A stretch of DNA of 64,000 nucleotides, from positions 186,001 through 250,000 of the forward strand of contig NZ_AHCA01000001.1 of assembly GCF_000238355.1 (NCBI RefSeq). The letters run 5' to 3'. The position numbers and the translations under genes are program-made. This stretch comes from Pseudoalteromonas haloplanktis ATCC 14393. GTDB taxonomy: Bacteria > Pseudomonadota > Gammaproteobacteria > Enterobacterales > Alteromonadaceae. Of the stretch, positions 44,543-54,182 are shown piece after piece; positions within the stretch are counted from its first letter, which is position 1, and every line of letters begins with the position of its first letter. Below the pieces are notes generated by a model. It did not search any database. It had not been told where the DNA came from and saw nothing but the letters and a program-made list of their open reading frames with translations.

Positions 44543-44670
44543 CTGTTTATTTGTACGTACCACGTTGTTATTAGTAATAATTCATCGCGTTATCCTCAGT
44601 TAAATACTTGTTTTTTCAGCTAAACCGCCTGATTTTAGGCACACTTTTATTAATCTCTAGGATATTTATT
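44543..44670 (+). promoter_or_regulatory. Cold-shock gene leader, copy 2
   Basis: Second copy of the leader found at 44148-44276, with a few substitutions and small indels. It shows that the duplication covered promoter/leader plus gene, so each csp can be regulated separately. Confidence 0.6.
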
Positions 44671-44880
44671 ATGTCGACTACTACAACTGGTACAGTTAAG
44701 TTTTTCAACGAAGCAAAAGGTTTTGGCTTTATCGAGCAAGAATCTGGGCCTGACGTTTTCGCTCATTTCAGCGCTATCAGCGGTGACGGCTTCAAAACGC
44801 TAGCTGAAGGCCAACGTGTACAGTTTACTGTTACTCAAGGTCAAAAAGGCCCACAAGCTGAAAACATCGTTTGTATCTAA
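44671..44880 (+). CDS. Cold-shock protein (CspA family), copy 2
   Basis: 69 residues, near-identical to copy 1, with intact RNP1 and RNP2. An upstream in-frame ATG at 44608 would add 21 residues, but those bases belong to the conserved leader. AGGATATTTATT before the ATG at 44671 matches the first gene, so 44671 is the start. A strong terminator follows 36 bp after the stop. The pair is a recent tandem duplication. Confidence 0.95.
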   Translation: MSTTTTGTVKFFNEAKGFGFIEQESGPDVFAHFSAISGDGFKTLAEGQRVQFTVTQGQKGPQAENIVCI

Positions 44881-44916
44881 ACTATTGTTTTAGTTAATAC
44901 GTTTTAACGTATTAAT

Positions 44917-44950
44917 AGCCCACTGATAGTAATTTATCAGTGGGCTTTTT
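44917..44950 (+). terminator. Intrinsic terminator of the second csp gene
   Basis: AGCCCACTGATA pairs with TATCAGTGGGCT and is followed by a T run. A smaller inverted repeat, AATACGTT/AACGTATT, lies just before it (44896-44913). Confidence 0.88.
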
Positions 44951-44960
44951 AATGTCCGCG

Positions 44961-45071
44961 CTATTTTGCATAGAGCCAGTCTAAACCTTGGATCAGCGTG
45001 GTTGGAAATGCCGTCGCATGTTTTGCTTCGGTAATAGCAAACATCAAGCGCACCTGTTTATTATCACTTTA
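44961..45071 (-). pseudogene. C-terminal remnant of an esterase-like protein
   Basis: A minus-strand frame of about 36 codons lies between in-frame stops: VRLMFAITEAKHATAFPTTL, then IQGLDWLYAK before TAG. The pattern (His near an aliphatic 'GL.WLY' end) resembles the C-terminus of IroE-type alpha/beta-hydrolase esterases. No start or upstream part is present. The remaining 310 bp to katG hold only AT-rich promoter sequence. Weak assignment. Confidence 0.3.
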
Positions 45072-45353
45072 CCCCACACACCTAACATGTAAAGAAATCA
45101 GAGTGCTTTTTGCACATTAAACGAGGTTGGTCATCACAAGCTTTCATCTTCCTTTCGCTTTTTACAAACTAACTATCAGATTAATTGATTACCCCAATCG
45201 TTTTAAACATTGATCTTGATCTAGTTTTTAATCGTTAATCATCTATATTGAATTTATTAAATGAACTTCTATAAGACTGAGTTATCAACCAATTAAGTTA
45301 AATAGCAAGTTGGTTATTTTGAACTAAACTTTAAGCGTAGCTTTAATAAATAG

Positions 45354-47561
<2,208 letters not shown>

Positions 47562-47588
47562 TTAAAGCACTAAGCATATTTACAGAAC

Positions 47589-47618
47589 AGCGCGAGAGTG
47601 TTAACTCTCGCGCTTTTT
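47589..47618 (+). terminator. Intrinsic terminator of katG
   Basis: AGCGCGAGAGT pairs perfectly with ACTCTCGCGCT around GTTA, followed by five Ts. Confidence 0.93.
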
Positions 47619-47654
47619 ATCTATAAATAGTCCTCATCAAGCTCTTCATAAAAC

Positions 47655-47671
47655 TGTAAACCCCCATTACA
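47655..47671. repeat. Dispersed 17-bp palindrome, copy 7
   Basis: TGTAAACCCCCATTACA, one arm mismatch. Intergenic, between the katG terminator and the end of the metallophosphoesterase gene. Confidence 0.7.
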
Positions 47672-47694
47672 TCATACAAATTACTCAGCCTGAG

Positions 47695-49521
47695 TTATGA
47701 CGACACTGTATCCGCGGCACAGTTTTGCAACGACTTACTTTCTGACATATCAATAATCAAGCATCTATCTGGCAGCGCATGGTTAAGATTATCGTAAATG
47801 TTGAATGCTTGCGTTAGGGCGGACTTTAGCTGGCAAATGTTTTTACCCTTAGCCTCACGGCTAACAATGCACCTTGTATTGTTATTTAACACCTTGGCCA
47901 TTGTTTGATAGATTTGCTGAGTAGCTTGAGTAATATCAGCGAAAGCAAGGGTTCCAGCATTTCTCACCAAATAAAAATCCACGACAAAATCGAGTACAGT
48001 TTTAGCCTGCAAGCCTTGTTGCTGTGTTTTAGATAGTTGAATATCAGCATTAAACAAAGCTGTAACCTCTAACAACGACATATTCAGTACTTGCTCACGA
48101 AATTCCTTCGGCCACTCCCTAGGAATAAACCGCCACTTTGCCAAAGCTTGCAAGTGCATTTTGCTGTAACTATGGTAACTTTTGGCTGTCAAAATACGCT
48201 TATTCCACTGTTGTTCTGGGGCGTTTTTCATCAGATAGTCATGCTCTTTATGATATGCACTAAAGAGCAAATCAAACTGGGCAACGTTATCAATTGTAAT
48301 TGTATCCACCTTCGCTAACTGATTATTAAGTGTAACTAACTTATAAGCAGGGCGGTACGCCGCGATTGAAGGTGCTTGAATATTAAAGAGGGTGTTATGT
48401 TCACTCTCTATGACCGATGTGTCATTCATATGCATATGCCCACCAATATGCAGTTTTAAACCTGTTTCAGCGAGTAGTTTTCGAGTATCACTGTTAGGCT
48501 CTCGAGTGAGTTGAAAAGCATTGTCACCAAATAGTGATTTAATCGACGCAGTTTGGCCATCGTAAAACTCCCCCATCGGAAAATGACTAAACGCAATCAG
48601 GGTTTTATTTTCAGCTTTTGCCCTTTGCACTACTTGTGTGATCCAATTCAATAAAAATGGCTTTTCTGTGAGTACCTTGTTATAACCTGCGTTGCCTGAA
48701 CCTTGAAACATTAAGTGGTCATTTTTAAACTCAGGAATATACACGTTCGCATCTATGGCCAACAGCCAAAGTCCTGCAACAGGTTCAACTAAATAGCTGG
48801 TATCAGGTACTTGATTACAGCGTGATTTATCATTGTGCGCACACTGAGTATAACTTCGCTCAGTAAGCGATGCCCGCTTGCCAAATGGTGTTTCCCAGAG
48901 TAAATCGCGGCTATCTGGCTGCAAACCAAAAGCCGCCATTATATCAACAATCTCCTGATAACCTGCATGAGCGATTTTATCGCTGCATACTAACAAATCA
49001 TCTTTAGTATCTGCTTTACAACGTGGATGATCTGTTGAATAAATACCAATTTGCTGCCCTTGAGAGCCCAAAAAGTCGGCCTTGCCGCCAGCGCTTTTAA
49101 ATGGCTTAACAGGGTCATGATTCCCCGGAATGGCAAAAAAACGCATGTCATATTGTTTAGCGTAATCAGCTAAAATCGCTTTTAAACCATTCAAATGGAC
49201 GGGTTGGCCGTCATCAGTAAAATCGCCGGGTAATGCAACTAGTTTTATTCCTTTCGCTGCAATGTCATCTAAGGTCGCAATTAATGCAAAATAGTTTTCA
49301 TTAAATAATCGAGTAGAATGAATTTGCGCCTGCATACTGCGAATACTGACGGGCTGTTCGCCTTTATACAGCTCAATTCCTTTAAAGCCATCGCCTGAGT
49401 AATCACCATAAATATCATGAAAATGAATGTCGGGCACAAAGGCAATTTGCGTTTTAATCGGTGGAGCTGCTTGAACTGTTGCACTCATTAAACCTATGAG
49501 CAGAGATAATAATAACTTCAT
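47695..49521 (-). CDS. Secreted calcineurin-like metallophosphoesterase
   Basis: 608 residues with a signal peptide ending at VQAAP. The metal-binding motifs are all present: FVPDIHFHD, ALPGDFTDD, AIPGNHDP, AFSHFPMG and IGGHMHMND. The insert between the GNHD and SHFP motifs is long and Cys-containing, and a ~200-residue C-terminal region has unknown function and several cysteines. It should hydrolyse a phosphate ester in the periplasm or outside. It lies 91 bp after a TonB receptor gene in the same direction, with a terminator between, suggesting a receptor/enzyme pair for organic phosphate or a phosphorylated nutrient (inference). Confidence 0.88.
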   Translation of the reverse strand: MKLLLSLLIGLMSATVQAAPPIKTQIAFVPDIHFHDIYGDYSGDGFKGIELYKGEQPVSIRSMQAQIHSTRLFNENYFALIATLDDIAAKGIKLVALPGDFTDDGQPVHLNGLKAILADYAKQYDMRFFAIPGNHDPVKPFKSAGGKADFLGSQGQQIGIYSTDHPRCKADTKDDLLVCSDKIAHAGYQEIVDIMAAFGLQPDSRDLLWETPFGKRASLTERSYTQCAHNDKSRCNQVPDTSYLVEPVAGLWLLAIDANVYIPEFKNDHLMFQGSGNAGYNKVLTEKPFLLNWITQVVQRAKAENKTLIAFSHFPMGEFYDGQTASIKSLFGDNAFQLTREPNSDTRKLLAETGLKLHIGGHMHMNDTSVIESEHNTLFNIQAPSIAAYRPAYKLVTLNNQLAKVDTITIDNVAQFDLLFSAYHKEHDYLMKNAPEQQWNKRILTAKSYHSYSKMHLQALAKWRFIPREWPKEFREQVLNMSLLEVTALFNADIQLSKTQQQGLQAKTVLDFVVDFYLVRNAGTLAFADITQATQQIYQTMAKVLNNNTRCIVSREAKGKNICQLKSALTQAFNIYDNLNHALPDRCLIIDMSESKSLQNCAADTVSS

Positions 49522-49566
49522 ATAAAAGTCCTGTGCCTAGCACTTAGAAAATTAATTCTAAGTAAC

Positions 49567-49595
49567 GAAAAAGCCGGAAGCATAAGCTTCCGGCT
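49567..49595 (-). terminator. Terminator/attenuator after the TonB receptor gene
   Basis: AGCCGGAAGC pairs perfectly with GCTTCCGGCT around a 4-nt loop, with a T run on the minus strand. It lies between the receptor and metallophosphoesterase genes, so the second gene would need read-through or its own promoter. Confidence 0.88.
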
Positions 49596-49612
49596 GTTGC
49601 AGTAATTAAGGT

Positions 49613-52381
49613 TTAAAAAATAGCTCTAAAACCTAACGATACACGTCGGCCTGAAAACTCATACATTGTCGGGAAGGCAGGATCTAAGGTATAACCTTTA
49701 GTTTCTTCGCCAGTAATATTAATGCCCTCAAGAGTCACTTTAACAACATCATTAATATTGTAGCCTAGAGAAACATCGGTTTGACCGTATGCATCACGGT
49801 AAACTGGATACATATCACGCTCAATATACTCTACGTATTTATCTTTATAGTTATATGAAATACGCGCGTCAAAGCTGTCGTTTTCATAATAAAAAGTCAG
49901 GTTATAGGTTTCATCAGCAAGGCCTTCTGGCGGCGTTGGAATGCCTAAATCAGAGGCACCCGTTAACGAGTTATCTAACGTAGTGTAGTTCGCATTAATA
50001 CCAAAACCTTCTAGCATGCTATGAAAACGCACAAACGGAATTTGCGCAATAAACTCAATACCACTAACGTCATACGAGCCTTCAGCATTCACTTTTTGAT
50101 AAACATCAAAGTCATACACACCATCCACTGTGCCGTTATCGTTGTATTTTGTTACGCCTTCCACTACACCAGTAAGTGATTCACGTACTACGCCTTCAAT
50201 TTCTTTTTCAAAATAAGAAACCGCAAGTAAACCACCTTCTTCTAAGTACCACTCTAAACCAACTTCCCATTGATCAGCATAGGTTGGTTTTAAATCGGGG
50301 TTACCATCGCGGTATTTAAATTCGCCTAAGCTTACAGTACGTTTATAAGCAATATCCGTAAGAGCAGGGCGCATTAACGTTTCTGATGCTGCGGCACGTA
50401 ATACCACGTCGTCATTTAGCTCAAGGGTAAAGTTTACGCTTGGTAATAAGTCAGTGTAGTTACCACTTTTTGATACTGGTGCTGAGGTATAGTTTGTAGA
50501 GCCATCATCATTTTGAACCTGATGATAACCTGATGAGTTTACATCTGTATCAATATAGCGCACACCTGTATTAAGCGTTGCCGGCATATCACCAATATCG
50601 AAAGCAAAGTCAGCCATTGCGTAAATTGCCGTCGTTTTTTCTTCTACTTGGTAGTATTGATCTGGTTCAAAATCAACAGCAAAGCCAGCATATCTAAGTT
50701 GGTTGCGGGCATAGCTATTAGAGATCTGACTCCAATCTTGCTTAGAAGACACTTCAGACAAATACTCCCCACCGTTAACAAGTTCTGAAATACTACTAAG
50801 CTGACTGTCGGCAAGCGTGCGCGTGCCTACCCAAGATGAATCTCCCGCTGATGGCCCTGTAACTCGGTTAGTGCCATAGTTACGCTCTTTTGATTTGTCA
50901 GTATAACGAGCACCAAACTGTACTTTGCTTAATGCAGGAAAAAAATCTAAGTTAAGTTGGCGAGAAAAGTCTAATTGTGCAGCATATTTATCATCAGAAA
51001 TAGCCTCAAGATTTACTTCGTTATAATCAAATAAATAGGCCTCTGGAGAATTATACATATCAAATGTATCTGGGTTATCACTTGGGATGGTCTCAGCGCC
51101 AGTACTGGTATAGCGTGAACGCGTTGCACGATAAGCTGTGTGCTTTAAGTTAGTTGTTTCGGTTGATTTATCTGCGCCACTGTAACCGATTAAACCATAC
51201 ACATCCCACTGACCAACTAACCAGTCCATCGCAATACTGAATTGCTGATAATCTGTGTCACTGCTGTTTTCTTTACTTAAAAACTCGTGCTGTGTTGCAG
51301 CATAGTCAACATCAGTTAATACCGTAATGCCGTAATCACTAAGGGTTGAACTGTCATATTCATTAACACGCTCTAACGAACTGATACTTGATGCGGTATA
51401 AGCCGCAGCATCATATTCATCTTCGTGATCATCAAAGTTACCTAATAAGCCATCAAACGTTAAGCTAAACTCGCTACTCGGTTTATATTGTAATGAGAGC
51501 GTGGCTCCCCACTTTTCTTGCTCAGTCAGGTAGGCACGATCACCTACTTTATCTAAAAATACTACTCGACTTGTTTCATCACTATCAAAGCGATCATTTA
51601 TAGTAATGCCGGTATCACGCTCGAGTACATCTGCCGCTTGATCTGACTGCCATTGTGATGAGCCCTTCTTTTCTAACCAACGCGAAAGCGGACGAAAATT
51701 AATGCCAGAATTACTGTCAGTGCGGTTAGTACGCTGTGAATAAGCAAAAGAAGCAAGTGCTCCCCAGTCGCCAAATGTGTCACTGGCTAAAAATGCCACT
51801 TTAGGATCTGTTTGCTCTGAAATATCGTTATAAGCACCTTCAACCGACGCGACTAATTTACGGTCTTCATAATCAAACGGTCGTGCTGTAGTAATAGCAA
51901 CGGCTCCCGCAATACCACCTTCCTCGTCCGCCGCAGTCGGTGATTTTTTTACTGTAACACTTTGAATAATTTCCGATGCAAAAAGGTCAAATTCAACATC
52001 ACGACCACCACTTCCCGATGCCGTAGCAAGGTTATTAATCGACACAAAAGTAAACTCACTCGGCAAGCTTCGTACATTCACCTTTTGACCTAAGCCTTTA
52101 TTTCGTTCAATGGTCACACCAGGCATACGTTGTAATGCTTCAGCAAGGTTTTGTTCAGGAAAATCAGCGATGTCTGAAGCGACTATCGAATCTGAAAAGC
52201 CAATATTGGTTCGCTTTAGGTCTATCGCTTTTTCTAAACTTTTAATATAGCTACCCGTTACAACAATTTGCTCCATTGCTTGCTCATCGTTTTCAGTGTC
52301 TTGTGCGTAGCTTGGCGCGACAAGTAACGAGCTTAATGCCAATGCTAAAGGTGATAGGGTAATAATTCGCTTAGTCATCAT
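49613..52381 (-). CDS. TonB-dependent receptor (Caulobacter-type, TIGR01782-like)
   Basis: 922 residues. A signal peptide ends at SYAQD, followed by TonB box MEQIVVTG, a plug domain (IADFPEQNLAEALQRMPGVT, VNVRSLPSEF, then the GGIAGAVAITTARP region) and a 22-strand-type barrel ending in the aromatic residue of RAIF. It lacks an STN domain, so it takes up a ligand without surface signalling. The plug style matches the large receptors used by marine bacteria for carbohydrates, peptides or organophosphates. The neighbouring metallophosphoesterase suggests a phosphorylated ligand. It is divergent from the sigma-FecR-receptor cassette across 194 bp. AGGA precedes the ATG. Confidence 0.93.
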   Translation of the reverse strand: MMTKRIITLSPLALALSSLLVAPSYAQDTENDEQAMEQIVVTGSYIKSLEKAIDLKRTNIGFSDSIVASDIADFPEQNLAEALQRMPGVTIERNKGLGQKVNVRSLPSEFTFVSINNLATASGSGGRDVEFDLFASEIIQSVTVKKSPTAADEEGGIAGAVAITTARPFDYEDRKLVASVEGAYNDISEQTDPKVAFLASDTFGDWGALASFAYSQRTNRTDSNSGINFRPLSRWLEKKGSSQWQSDQAADVLERDTGITINDRFDSDETSRVVFLDKVGDRAYLTEQEKWGATLSLQYKPSSEFSLTFDGLLGNFDDHEDEYDAAAYTASSISSLERVNEYDSSTLSDYGITVLTDVDYAATQHEFLSKENSSDTDYQQFSIAMDWLVGQWDVYGLIGYSGADKSTETTNLKHTAYRATRSRYTSTGAETIPSDNPDTFDMYNSPEAYLFDYNEVNLEAISDDKYAAQLDFSRQLNLDFFPALSKVQFGARYTDKSKERNYGTNRVTGPSAGDSSWVGTRTLADSQLSSISELVNGGEYLSEVSSKQDWSQISNSYARNQLRYAGFAVDFEPDQYYQVEEKTTAIYAMADFAFDIGDMPATLNTGVRYIDTDVNSSGYHQVQNDDGSTNYTSAPVSKSGNYTDLLPSVNFTLELNDDVVLRAAASETLMRPALTDIAYKRTVSLGEFKYRDGNPDLKPTYADQWEVGLEWYLEEGGLLAVSYFEKEIEGVVRESLTGVVEGVTKYNDNGTVDGVYDFDVYQKVNAEGSYDVSGIEFIAQIPFVRFHSMLEGFGINANYTTLDNSLTGASDLGIPTPPEGLADETYNLTFYYENDSFDARISYNYKDKYVEYIERDMYPVYRDAYGQTDVSLGYNINDVVKVTLEGINITGEETKGYTLDPAFPTMYEFSGRRVSLGFRAIF

Positions 52382-52478
52382 ATTGTTCCTGTTGTATGTA
52401 TTACGACTTAAAATTGATTTCGCTACTAATGACGCTGCAAAAAATTAATAGGGGACGTATTTATTCGATGAAGTTTTT

Positions 52479-52496
52479 GTGTCGGTTTTGCGACAC
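52479..52496. promoter_or_regulatory. Inverted repeat in the divergent receptor/sigma control region
   Basis: GTGTCG-N6-CGACAC, an 18-bp perfect inverted repeat, lies 98 bp from the TonB receptor start and 80 bp from the sigma-factor start. It is well placed to control both directions. The regulator is unknown. Confidence 0.5.
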
Positions 52497-52575
52497 TGTA
52501 ATCATAAAAATGTCATCAAAACATCATAAAAAAGGTGTCACCTTTGCTCTAGTATGAGCGTCTATTAAAGACCCG

Positions 52576-53142
52576 ATGCTGCAGATAACGATTAAAAAAC
52601 TGATGCCCCAAATACAAACGCCGCTACCTCAGATCAGCGCACAAGGCCAACAAAGTCGACCTCTAGTCAAGTGCTTTATTGCCAATCAAGATGCACTAAA
52701 AAACTTCTTTTGTCGGGCTGTAGGCGAACAAGCTGATGCCGATGATTTATTTCAAAAACTACTGATGAAAGCATTAAAAATTGAATGTACAGCGCATATT
52801 GATAATCCGTTAGCCTATGGCTATCGCATGGCACAGCACTTAGTAATTGATCATCATCGAGAGCAAAATAAATCTCCCGAAAGCCTAGAGCACGAACCAC
52901 AGAGTGATGAGCTGTCACTTGAGAATTTGCTAGAACATGAACAGCGCCTGCGTTTATACCAAAAAGTACTCACGCAAATGCCGGCACTGCGCCGTGATGT
53001 GTTTATTCGCCGTCGCTTACATGGTGAAAGCCGTCAACAAATATCGCAGAGCTTAGGGTTATCAGAAGAAGCGGTTAAAAAGCATATTTCACGCGCTATG
53101 GACATGCTTAAAGACGCAATAAGCGAATTTATTGCTGACTAA
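52576..53142 (+). CDS. ECF-type RNA polymerase sigma factor (FecI-like)
   Basis: 188 residues with sigma region 2 (VGEQADADDLFQKLLMKALK, AYGYRMAQHLVIDHHRE) and region 4 (LTQMPALRRDVFIRRRLHGE, SLGLSEEAVKKHISRAMDML) separated by a short linker, as in extracytoplasmic-function sigma factors. The immediate downstream genes encode a FecR anti-sigma/transducer and a receptor with a signalling domain, so this is a FecIRA-type surface-signalling unit. It should direct RNA polymerase to the receptor promoter when the ligand is present. The ATG at 52576 is the first in frame; MPQIQTP at 52603 is an alternative, and neither has a strong ribosome site. Confidence 0.88.
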   Translation: MLQITIKKLMPQIQTPLPQISAQGQQSRPLVKCFIANQDALKNFFCRAVGEQADADDLFQKLLMKALKIECTAHIDNPLAYGYRMAQHLVIDHHREQNKSPESLEHEPQSDELSLENLLEHEQRLRLYQKVLTQMPALRRDVFIRRRLHGESRQQISQSLGLSEEAVKKHISRAMDMLKDAISEFIAD

Positions 53143-53202
53143 ATGTCCCCTTAGTGAACGTTAAATCGTTATATTAGTATTAGAGATAGATAGAGAAATA
53201 AC

Positions 53203-54075
53203 ATGGTCACCTCATCCAAACATGACGATGAAAAGAAAGATCCACTAAAGCAAGCTATTTGGCAAGATGCGGCACTTACCGAAGCACTGCAAAAGCTAGA
53301 TACGCCAGTTAACGTTGCAGTGTCAACACATAAAAAAACCAACACTCATGCTAACTTTTGGCTGTGGGGCAGTGCACTAGCAGCGAGCGTTATCATGGCG
53401 GTAATAGGCGTGGCACAATTAAACCCTGAAGTTACAACAACGCCTGCTACCTTCATTGCCTCGCAACAATTTACGGCAACGTCAGCGACCGAAATTACCT
53501 TATCGGATGGCTCTGACGTTGCGTTAAATACGCAAACAAATCTGCAATTTCATGAAAATAGTAAAACCAGACAGGCAACGCTGAGTAAAGGAGAAGCCTA
53601 TTTTGCAGTTAAACGCGATGAGCAACGTCCATTTACCATTGATACCGGCAATGCAACAGTTAGTGTGTTAGGTACCGCTTTTAATATTGATAAAACTTTA
53701 AGTGAAACAACAATTGATGTGTTTCATGGCAAAGTGGCAGTAAACACACGTGATAATTCACAACGTGAAGAACTCATTAAGGGCCAACGCGCTCGCGTTA
53801 AAGGTAATAATATTGTCGTCACCACATTTAAAGCTGAGCAACCGGATTGGCAGCTTGGCTGGCTAGATTTAGAAAATGTCACTATTAATGATGCTATTTT
53901 TCAACTCAATCGCTATACCGATAAACCACTAATATTGAGTAATGTGGATGCAAGTTTGCGTGTAAGTGGCCGCTTTAAAACGGCAGATGTATTAGGTGCT
54001 GCATCTTTAATCGCACAGTTAAATCAACTTGAAGTTAATCAATTTGACGACAGCATTGTTCTATCAGCACCGTAA
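53203..54075 (+). CDS. FecR-family sigma regulator
   Basis: 290 residues. A cytoplasmic N-terminal segment (KDPLKQAIWQDAALTEALQK) binds the sigma factor in this family. One transmembrane helix (WLWGSALAASVIMAVIGVAQ, about 49-68) is followed by the periplasmic FecR beta domain (TEITLSDGSDVALNTQTNL, ATLSKGEAYFAV, VLGTAFNI, VDVFHGKVAV-like strands) and a C-terminal STN-like region (DWQLGWLDLENVTINDAIFQ). It passes the receptor state through the membrane to the sigma factor. It sits 60 bp after the sigma gene and 107 bp before the receptor gene. Confidence 0.9.
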   Translation: MVTSSKHDDEKKDPLKQAIWQDAALTEALQKLDTPVNVAVSTHKKTNTHANFWLWGSALAASVIMAVIGVAQLNPEVTTTPATFIASQQFTATSATEITLSDGSDVALNTQTNLQFHENSKTRQATLSKGEAYFAVKRDEQRPFTIDTGNATVSVLGTAFNIDKTLSETTIDVFHGKVAVNTRDNSQREELIKGQRARVKGNNIVVTTFKAEQPDWQLGWLDLENVTINDAIFQLNRYTDKPLILSNVDASLRVSGRFKTADVLGAASLIAQLNQLEVNQFDDSIVLSAP

Positions 54076-54182
54076 TAAAAGAGTAGGTTAATATTATTTA
54101 TGACTTAATAAAACAATGTCATAAATTGTTCATCTAAAGTATTCACACTGTGGGTTTGATGAAATAGGAAGGCCGTTCATAA

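Noticed and set aside
44608-44670. Extended 90-residue form of the second cold-shock protein
   Set aside because: The added codons fall in the duplicated non-coding leader; the first copy has no counterpart start.
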